From positions 1 through 10,847 of the forward strand of contig DAOWIP010000132.1 in assembly GCA_030640865.1 (NCBI GenBank): a stretch of DNA of 10,847 nucleotides, written 5' to 3'. The notes below the pieces were generated by a model, which was not told the DNA's origin, did no database searches, and was given only the letters and a program-made list of their open reading frames with translations. The translations under genes and the position numbers were made by a program. Positions 1 through 3,273 of the stretch are shown one piece after another; the first letter of the stretch is position 1, and each line of letters begins with the position of its first letter. Source of the DNA: Sedimentisphaerales bacterium (GTDB lineage: Bacteria > Planctomycetota > Phycisphaerae > Sedimentisphaerales > SM23-30).

Positions 1-221
1 CAGGTACTTAGATGTTTCAGTTCCCTGCGTTGGCTCGTGACGGCCTATACATTCAGCCGTCCGTGATGCTATCTGGTTGCCCAGTAACAACGGGTTGCCC
101 CATTCGGAGATCCTGGGATTAACGGTCGTTTGACACCTGCCCCAGGCTTATCGCAGCCTACCACGTCCTTCATCGCCTCTTGACGCCAAGACATCCACCA
201 TGCACCCTTAGTAGCTTGATC
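1..221 (-). rRNA. rrl: 23S ribosomal RNA, 5' end (partial)
   Basis: Read on the minus strand, this matches the 5' domain of bacterial 23S rRNA. The start GATCAAGCTACTAAGGG is followed by GGTGGATGCC, GGCGATGAAGGACGTG, GCGATAAGCC, CCGAATGGGG and, at the window edge, GAACTGAAACATCTAAGTACC. The 5' end at about 221 is set by alignment from memory to E. coli 23S, where the mature start lies 30 nt before the end of the GGTGGATG block. Only the first ~220 nt are present; the rest continues beyond position 1. The gene lies downstream of tRNA-Ile and tRNA-Ala on the same strand, with a boxA element between tRNA-Ala and 23S. Confidence 0.97.
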
Positions 222-339
222 ACATTATTTTTTAGCTGTCGTGACCAAACTCCCAAAATGCGCTTATTGAGTGAACCCTCGGAATTAATCGAAACACAAT
301 CAATTGCGTTTCATTCTGAGTGTTCTGACGCCAAACGCT

Positions 340-352
340 CTTATAAAGAGCA
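340..352 (-). promoter_or_regulatory. Second boxA-like sequence in the pre-23S leader
   Basis: The minus strand reads TGCTCTTTATAAG. It shares TGCTCTTT with the better boxA 42 nt upstream but diverges in the second half. It lies within the loop of the inverted repeat 333-339/356-362, so it may equally be part of a processing hairpin. Confidence 0.3.
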
Positions 353-393
353 CTTAGCGTTTTTCAGTTGATATCACTTATCCTCGTATTAAA

Positions 394-406
394 TTGTCAA
401 AGAGCA
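394..406 (-). promoter_or_regulatory. boxA rRNA antitermination element
   Basis: The minus strand reads TGCTCTTTGACAA, one base different from the E. coli rrn boxA (TGCTCTTTAACAA). BoxA RNA is bound by NusB/S10 and keeps RNA polymerase resistant to Rho on untranslated rRNA. Its place between tRNA-Ala and 23S matches the second boxA of classical rrn operons. I infer that the transcript crossing it is under Nus-type antitermination. Confidence 0.8.
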
Positions 407-421
407 TATGTAAGATTAAAG

Positions 422-449
422 ATTATAACGCCATAGAAATAAAAAGCAA
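422..449 (-). promoter_or_regulatory. Possible internal promoter for 23S rRNA
   Basis: On the minus strand a perfect -10 TATAAT (422-427) sits 16 nt from TTGCTT (444-449) as a weak -35, in a very AT-rich setting with T-rich tracts upstream. Initiation near 415 would put boxA about 10-20 nt into the transcript. The -35 is poor and AT-rich DNA produces TATAAT by chance, so this stays tentative. Confidence 0.35.
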
Positions 450-534
450 AAAGAAAATCTTATATTTTCAATTTTTTTTTCATTTTCGCAGCTTTACAAC
501 CTTCCAGTCCTTAAACATCTATCTCTACATTGCA

Positions 535-607
535 TGGAGCCGATCGGAATCGAACCGACGACCTACTGATTGCAAACCAGTCGCTCTCCCAGCTGAGCTA
601 CGGCCCC
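535..607 (-). tRNA. tRNA-Ala(TGC)
   Basis: The 73-nt cloverleaf can be drawn by hand. The acceptor stem is GGGGCCG/CGGCTCC, with the G3-U70 wobble pair that is the identity element of tRNA-Ala. The D arm is GCTC/GAGC, the anticodon stem ACTGG/TCAGT carries loop TTTGCAA (anticodon TGC, at 572-574), and the T arm GTCGG/CCGAT has loop TTCGATT. The discriminator base is A. The 3' CCA is not encoded: the next bases on the minus strand are TGC. It lies between tRNA-Ile and 23S rRNA, in the usual Ile-Ala order. Confidence 0.97.
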
Positions 608-892
608 TTAATATTTATCCAGCCGTCGATCTCCACTCTTTCTACTGTACAAAATGCTTGTCAGTTGATCTTGTCTTTTATCCAGCCGACAAACCAGGCC
701 AATATAGCCACGGCAAAGACAGCCATCCCCAGCCATCGGATTAAACGCATTGCCAAAATCGGCTCTATCATCCTGTCCGAGCCTTTCTGTCACTTTAGCC
801 CTCGGCTTTATGCCGGTGGTTTATAACTCATTTTGGTTCCAGTTCTGCCTGGCAATGCCCTCGATAAACACGCATCGCCGAAAATAATCTAA
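608..892 (-). other. tRNA-Ile/tRNA-Ala spacer
   Basis: The two tRNAs are 285 nt apart, much more than in typical rrn operons, where they lie tens of bases or less apart. Apart from the 36-codon frame at 661-771 I see no RNA gene, terminator or strong promoter. A 61-codon frame that overlaps it in another register (608-793, minus) has no recognisable protein character and runs up to the tRNA-Ala gene. Confidence 0.6.
661..771 (-). CDS. Putative 36-residue single-pass membrane microprotein in the tRNA spacer
   Basis: An ATG at 771-769 opens a 36-codon frame ending in TGA at 663-661. The product has a short N-terminus with two arginines (R9, R12), then a continuous hydrophobic stretch of about 20 residues starting at WLGMAVFAVAI and containing tryptophans near both ends, then a lysine-rich tail (KDK). 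This is the shape of a single-pass inner-membrane microprotein. A GGA lies 5-7 nt before the ATG, so the ribosome site is weak and close; M8 and M16 are other possible starts. The frame lies in the unusually long 285-nt spacer between tRNA-Ile and tRNA-Ala, on the rRNA transcript strand. I do not recognise the family. It could be chance, but the clean transmembrane profile argues for checking it. Confidence 0.4.
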   Translation of the reverse strand: MIEPILAMRLIRWLGMAVFAVAILAWFVGWIKDKIN

Positions 893-966
893 TGGGCCCA
901 GATGGATTCGAACCATCGACCTCACCGTTATCAGCGGTGCGCTCTAGCCAACTGAGCTATGAGCCC
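893..966 (-). tRNA. tRNA-Ile(GAT)
   Basis: The 74-nt cloverleaf has acceptor stem GGGCTCA/TGGGCCC, D arm GCTC/GAGC, anticodon stem CACCG/CGGTG with loop CTGATAA (anticodon GAT, at 930-932), and a T arm around GGTTCGAATCC. The discriminator base is A and CCA is not encoded. It is the first mature RNA of the unit: about 115 nt of leader separate it from the predicted transcription start, and no 16S rRNA precedes it. Confidence 0.97.
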
Positions 967-1083
967 TCCAGTTCTCGCTTTTGGGCCTCCCGGCCGGTAT
1001 TGCCCAGCCGCCGTCTGTGCCAAACAGAAAAAGCGGCTACGCCACTTCCTTGCCAACACCAAAACTTACGATCAACAGTTGAG
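967..1083 (-). other. Leader of the tRNA-Ile-Ala-23S transcript
   Basis: This is the region between the predicted start site and tRNA-Ile. It contains no 16S rRNA sequence. On the minus strand there is a small GC-rich hairpin, GTGGC-GTA-GCCGC (1033-1045), followed directly by TTTTT (1028-1032). This resembles a short intrinsic terminator or attenuator. A further GC-rich self-complementary patch (GGCC-GGGA-GGCC) lies near 984-995. No clear boxA is seen here. Confidence 0.45.
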
Positions 1084-1089
1084 CAATGT

Positions 1090-1118
1090 CTTATATCAAC
1101 GCCAAAGGCAACGGTCAA
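1090..1118 (-). promoter_or_regulatory. Promoter of the tRNA-Ile-Ala-23S unit
   Basis: On the minus strand TTGACC (1113-1118) and TATAAG (1090-1095) each match the sigma70 consensus in 5 of 6 positions and are 17 nt apart, the optimal spacing. The bases just upstream of the -35 (1119-1138) are almost all A or T with A6-7 tracts, as in rRNA UP elements. The predicted start is near 1083, where the short inverted repeat TCAAC/GTTGA (1072-1082) begins. The site fits as the rrn promoter because it points at tRNA-Ile and no other RNA gene lies upstream. Confidence 0.65.
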
Positions 1119-1130
1119 GATAAAAAATTA

Positions 1131-1157
1131 AAAAAATTCACCACAAACGAATTTTTT
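1131..1157. repeat. AT-rich inverted repeat upstream of the rrn promoter
   Basis: AAAAAATTC (1131-1139) and GAATTTTTT (1149-1157) are perfect 9-base complements around a 9-base loop. On the plus strand the right arm ends in T6, so it could act as a weak terminator. With the neighbouring A-tract at 1122-1127 it may instead bend the DNA upstream of the rrn promoter. Both readings are inference. Confidence 0.4.
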
Positions 1158-1328
1158 ACCTGAAATCTAATATTCAATTGCGTCCGGGCCACATTTTCCC
1201 CCTATAAACGGATAATATATGATAACAGTACAAGTAAGGCCGAGTCAATAGGTTTCTTTGTTTTTTTCCACAATAGGAGTTAATTATCATAAATTATTAT
1301 GGCAAGCCAAAGCGGATTCCGATAATAT
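1158..1328. other. Non-coding region between divergent rrn unit and STAS gene
   Basis: No gene is apparent. On the plus strand TTGCGT (1178-1183) lies 19 nt from TATAAA (1203-1208), a weak promoter candidate for the STAS operon; nothing better is visible. AGGAG at 1275-1279 is too far from the next ATG (1300, a frame of eight codons) to suggest translation. The segment is AT-rich. Confidence 0.4.
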
Positions 1329-1422
1329 TCAGGATGCCTTCAAAAAAGGCTTCTTTAATAGGAATCCTGATGCAGTGATCAGGATTGAATTTTCCCGTTA
1401 GTATGCGGGTAAGTAGCCTTAC
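1329..1422 (+). promoter_or_regulatory. Structured leader with mutually exclusive hairpins upstream of the STAS gene
   Basis: Three segments compete for pairing: TCAGGAT (1329-1335), AATCCTGAT (1363-1371) and ATCAGGATT (1378-1386). The first two can pair, enclosing a second stem GCCTT/AAGGC (1336-1340/1346-1350). The last two form a perfect 9-bp hairpin with a 6-nt loop, followed by GAATTTT. Further hairpins follow: CCCG/CGGG (1394-1397/1406-1409) and GTAAG/CTTAC (1409-1413/1418-1422). The layout resembles an antiterminator/terminator switch, but the T run is short and I recognise no known riboswitch core. Confidence 0.35.
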
Positions 1423-1447
1423 GACAATATGTTACGGTTTCGCTCGC

Positions 1448-1472
1448 GGGAATTCCCATACGCGGTGCGTAT
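1448..1472 (+). promoter_or_regulatory. Two adjacent palindromes before the STAS ribosome site
   Basis: GGGAATTCCC (1448-1457) is a perfect 10-bp palindrome. It is followed without a gap by ATACGC-GGT-GCGTAT (1458-1472), a perfect 6-bp inverted repeat. Both end 12 nt before the AAGGGAG ribosome site (1485-1491). They could be a protein-binding operator or RNA hairpins affecting translation. Confidence 0.35.
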
Positions 1473-1501
1473 AAACAAACTTTTAAGGGAGAATTGGGCG
1501 A

Positions 1502-1867
1502 ATGACAATGGAACTTGGGCCTAAAATAGAAGTAAATCATGAAGGAGCGGTAACCGTAGTGGAGTTGCTGGACGAGGAAATCCTGGAAGAAGGCACAATC
1601 AATATTATAGCGGATTCGCTGTTCGCGGTGGTAGCGGATAATCCGAGGATAAAACTGCTGCTGAGCTTTACGCGGGTAAGGCATCTCAGCTCCAGTGCGT
1701 TGGGCACCCTGATTCGGCTGAACAAGTGGGTGGAAGAAAGTAACGGGATGTTGAAAATTTGCCATTTGCGCAAGTCTCTGCTGGAAATATTCAAGATCAC
1801 CAAATTGAACCGCCTGTTTGACATCTATGAGGATAAAGCAACCGCTTTGAGCAACTTCAATAACTGA
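1502..1867 (+). CDS. STAS-domain anti-sigma factor antagonist
   Basis: The 121-residue product is a single STAS domain, the size and order expected for SpoIIAA/RsbV proteins. An N-terminal beta strand (AVTVVEL, 16-22) leads to KLLLSFTRVRHL (51-62), then SSSALGTLIRL (63-73), where the phospho-acceptor loop lies, and a C-terminal LFDIYEDKATALSNF. In the family, a serine next to an aspartate is phosphorylated by the partner kinase and the unphosphorylated form binds that kinase to free a sigma factor. Here the usual Asp is replaced by Ser (S63-S64-S65-A66). The start at 1502 has AAGGGAG 10 nt upstream; a second in-frame ATG at 1508 is possible. The gene is followed after 14 nt by the RsbW-like kinase, which supports partnership. 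Its sigma factor is not in view. Confidence 0.9.
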   Translation: MTMELGPKIEVNHEGAVTVVELLDEEILEEGTINIIADSLFAVVADNPRIKLLLSFTRVRHLSSSALGTLIRLNKWVEESNGMLKICHLRKSLLEIFKITKLNRLFDIYEDKATALSNFNN

Positions 1868-1881
1868 CGATAAACATTGCC

Positions 1882-2322
1882 ATGCCAGCCCAGATATACC
1901 AGGAAATCGAGATTCACAGCATTTACGCACAGGCGAAAAAAACCGAGGATGGTATCATTGCCGCGGCCCAGACCCACGGCTACAGCGAGGAAGACATATT
2001 TGCCCTGCGGTTAAGCCTCGAAGAGGCCCTTTCGAACGCTATCCGGCACGGTAATAAGCAAGACCCAAAAAAAACCATCACTATCCGCTATTACGTGAAC
2101 GAGGACCGCATCGATATTTATATAGCCGACGAGGGCACAGGTTTTGATCCGATAAAGGTTCCTGATCCAACTATGGCTGAGAATCTGGAAAGCCCACATG
2201 GGCGGGGAATCCTGCTGATGAGGGCTTATATGAACCTGGTTGAGTATAACGACACAGGCAATGTCATACATATAATCAAACTGAACGACGGTTGCGTTAA
2301 TCCAACAAACCCCAAGCGCTAA
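1882..2322 (+). CDS. RsbW-like anti-sigma factor serine kinase (HATPase_c_2)
   Basis: The 146-residue GHKL-fold ATPase shows the N box SLEEALSNAIRHGN (45-58, with E48 and N52), the G1 box DEGTGFD (83-89) and the G2 box HGRGILLMRAY (106-116). Its size fits RsbW/SpoIIAB proteins, which bind a sigma factor or other output and phosphorylate their STAS antagonist. No histidine kinase dimerisation domain is present, so it is a serine/threonine kinase type. The ATG lies 14 nt after the STAS stop codon and has no Shine-Dalgarno sequence (AAACATTGCC precedes it), which suggests translational coupling. A strong terminator starts about 85 nt downstream. Which sigma factor or other target it controls cannot be told from this window. 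Confidence 0.9.
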   Translation: MPAQIYQEIEIHSIYAQAKKTEDGIIAAAQTHGYSEEDIFALRLSLEEALSNAIRHGNKQDPKKTITIRYYVNEDRIDIYIADEGTGFDPIKVPDPTMAENLESPHGRGILLMRAYMNLVEYNDTGNVIHIIKLNDGCVNPTNPKR

Positions 2323-2406
2323 GCGCTAGCGCCGGGTACATTAATCCAACGAAACGTTTTTTTACTACTAACTAATTCCTGTTGCGAAAGATGAGATATA
2401 GCGTGC

Positions 2407-2429
2407 CACGGCCGTATCGGCCGTGTTTT
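2407..2429 (+). terminator. Intrinsic terminator after the STAS/kinase operon
   Basis: CACGGCCG (2407-2414), loop TAT, and CGGCCGTG (2418-2425) form a perfect GC-rich 8-bp stem followed directly by TTTTATTA. It ends the signalling operon and separates it from the amidase gene. A weaker 4-bp hairpin with a longer T run (AACG-AAA-CGTT, 2348-2358) lies just upstream. Confidence 0.75.
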
Positions 2430-2451
2430 ATTACGTTCTTCACGTAGCCTC

Positions 2452-2475
2452 GTAGGGTGGGCCTATTGGCCCACG
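2452..2475 (+). repeat. GTAGGGTGGGCCT intergenic repeat with hairpin
   Basis: The 13 bases GTAGGGTGGGCCT (2452-2464) recur exactly at 10090-10102 in front of cinA. Here the motif is part of a perfect hairpin: GTGGGCC (2457-2463), loop TATT, GGCCCAC (2468-2474). Two intergenic copies in 10 kb suggest a dispersed genomic repeat. It lies 22 nt before the amidase start, in the 5' leader of that gene. Confidence 0.5.
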
Positions 2476-2497
2476 CGGTCTTGCTGGAGACTAAAAA

Positions 2498-3211
2498 ATG
2501 AAGCAAATCACAGCCGGGGAAGGCATTTCGCACTGTAGAGGCATAACCTTCCTTATCTTTTTTCTGATTTTGGCCCAAACAGGCTGCCAGCCGCGACAAA
2601 GCAGCCAACTACCAGCCCCAACGGTCAGACCGGTGCAATGGCGTTACAGTTCCGCGGTTACCACCCCAATTTATACTATGTCGGAAACGGTTGCGAATGC
2701 CGAACCGGACCTGCGGGCACCGGCCGGCTGGATTTCGCCGACGCGTCTTGCGGCCAAACGCGATTGGAAGGGAATCATTATCCATCATTCCGCGGACGAA
2801 GCCGGCGATGCGATTGATTTCGACCGGGTCCATAAAATAAGAGGCTGGGACGGACTGGGTTACCATTTTGTTATTAACAACGGAAACAGCAATCACGGCC
2901 GAAGGGACGGGGCGGTCGAGGTGGGCTTTCGCTGGAGGAAACAGATTCAGGGCGCTCACTGCCGGGTCAGTCCGACTGACGACAATTACTGGAACGAGCA
3001 CACGATCGGCATCTGTCTCGTAGGCGACTTCGAGAAACACCGACCCACCGAGGCACAATGGCGATCGCTGGTAAAACTTATCCGCTTCCTCCAGCAACGA
3101 TACGCGATTCCCACCAGCGGGATCATCGGCCATCGAGACGTCAAACCGACTAAATGTCCCGGAAAATACTTTTCATTCAGCGAACTGCGACGACGCCTGG
3201 CGAATCCATAA
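2498..3211 (+). CDS. N-acetylmuramoyl-L-alanine amidase (PGRP/Amidase_2 family), membrane-targeted
   Basis: The 237-residue product cleaves, by family, the bond between muramic acid and the L-alanine of the stem peptide. The zinc site is visible: H96 in IIIHHSAD, H212 in IIGHRDVKPTKCPG and C220 in the same motif. Y122 in GYHFVINNG and the T-K-C of the last motif match the T7 lysozyme/PGRP active site. NEHTIGICLVGDFE (166-179) is also typical. The N-terminus has a hydrophobic segment (16-27) ending LAQTGC, so C30 may be lipidated, although Q at -3 makes a poor lipobox; a plain export signal or membrane anchor is the alternative. A Pro/Ser/Thr-rich linker (31-75) follows. The start has GGAGA 7 nt upstream. 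The gene is monocistronic and convergent with the helicase gene. Confidence 0.92.
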   Translation: MKQITAGEGISHCRGITFLIFFLILAQTGCQPRQSSQLPAPTVRPVQWRYSSAVTTPIYTMSETVANAEPDLRAPAGWISPTRLAAKRDWKGIIIHHSADEAGDAIDFDRVHKIRGWDGLGYHFVINNGNSNHGRRDGAVEVGFRWRKQIQGAHCRVSPTDDNYWNEHTIGICLVGDFEKHRPTEAQWRSLVKLIRFLQQRYAIPTSGIIGHRDVKPTKCPGKYFSFSELRRRLANP

Positions 3212-3226
3212 AAAAATCATCTTACA

Positions 3227-3258
3227 TCAGGCATAAAACACTTTACCGGTTTGCCTGA
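3227..3258. terminator. Weak bidirectional terminator candidate between convergent genes
   Basis: TCAGGCA (3227-3233) and TGCCTGA (3252-3258) form a 7-bp stem with an 18-nt loop in the 62-bp gap between the amidase and helicase stop codons. On the minus strand a T6-7 run follows about 10 nt after the stem; on the plus strand no T run follows. The position fits a terminator but the structure is poor. Confidence 0.25.
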
Positions 3259-3273
3259 AAAATAATGATGTCG

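Larger units (their letters stand above)
222..534 (-). other. Spacer between tRNA-Ala and 23S rRNA (pre-23S leader)
   Basis: This 313-nt AT-rich spacer has no convincing gene. In transcript order it holds a possible internal promoter (TATAAT at 422-427), boxA at 394-406, a second boxA-like copy at 340-352 inside a hairpin (AAACGCT 333-339 with AGCGTTT 356-362), and another near-perfect hairpin at 291-312 (outer arms GAAAC/GTTTC, inner arms CAAT/ATTG). The hairpins next to the 23S 5' end are the expected place for the 5' strand of the RNase III processing stem, but the 3' partner lies outside the window. Open reading frames here on the plus strand are antisense to the rRNA/tRNA transcript and look like chance. 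Confidence 0.7.

Noticed and set aside
180..371. Plus-strand frame of 63 codons over the 23S 5' end
   Set aside because: It overlaps conserved 23S rRNA sequence in antisense; it is a chance open frame.
394..744. Plus-strand frame of 116 codons across the tRNA-Ala gene
   Set aside because: It is antisense to tRNA-Ala and the rRNA spacer and has no protein-family features. The tRNA cloverleaf explains the sequence.
1300..1326. Eight-codon leader peptide before the 1329-1386 hairpins
   Set aside because: The ATG has no ribosome site at a usable distance, and the codons show no run of one amino acid that would suit attenuation.
966..1500. 16S rRNA 3' end upstream of tRNA-Ile
   Set aside because: I looked for the anti-Shine-Dalgarno end and conserved 3' helices of 16S on the minus strand and found none.
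1379..1930. Minus-strand frame of 183 codons opposite the STAS gene
   Set aside because: It is opposite a clear STAS domain gene, spans the intergenic palindromes, and its translation shows no recognisable domain.
2323..2332. Palindrome GCGCTAGCGC after the kinase stop codon as a terminator
   Set aside because: There is no loop and no T run; the hairpin at 2407-2425 is a much better terminator.
2297..2355. Direct repeat TTAATCCAAC (2297-2306 and 2341-2350)
   Set aside because: Ten bases, one copy within the end of a coding region; too short to call a mobile element or attachment site.
2609..3133. Minus-strand frame of 174 codons inside the amidase gene
   Set aside because: The plus-strand frame carries an intact zinc-amidase motif set; this is its shadow.
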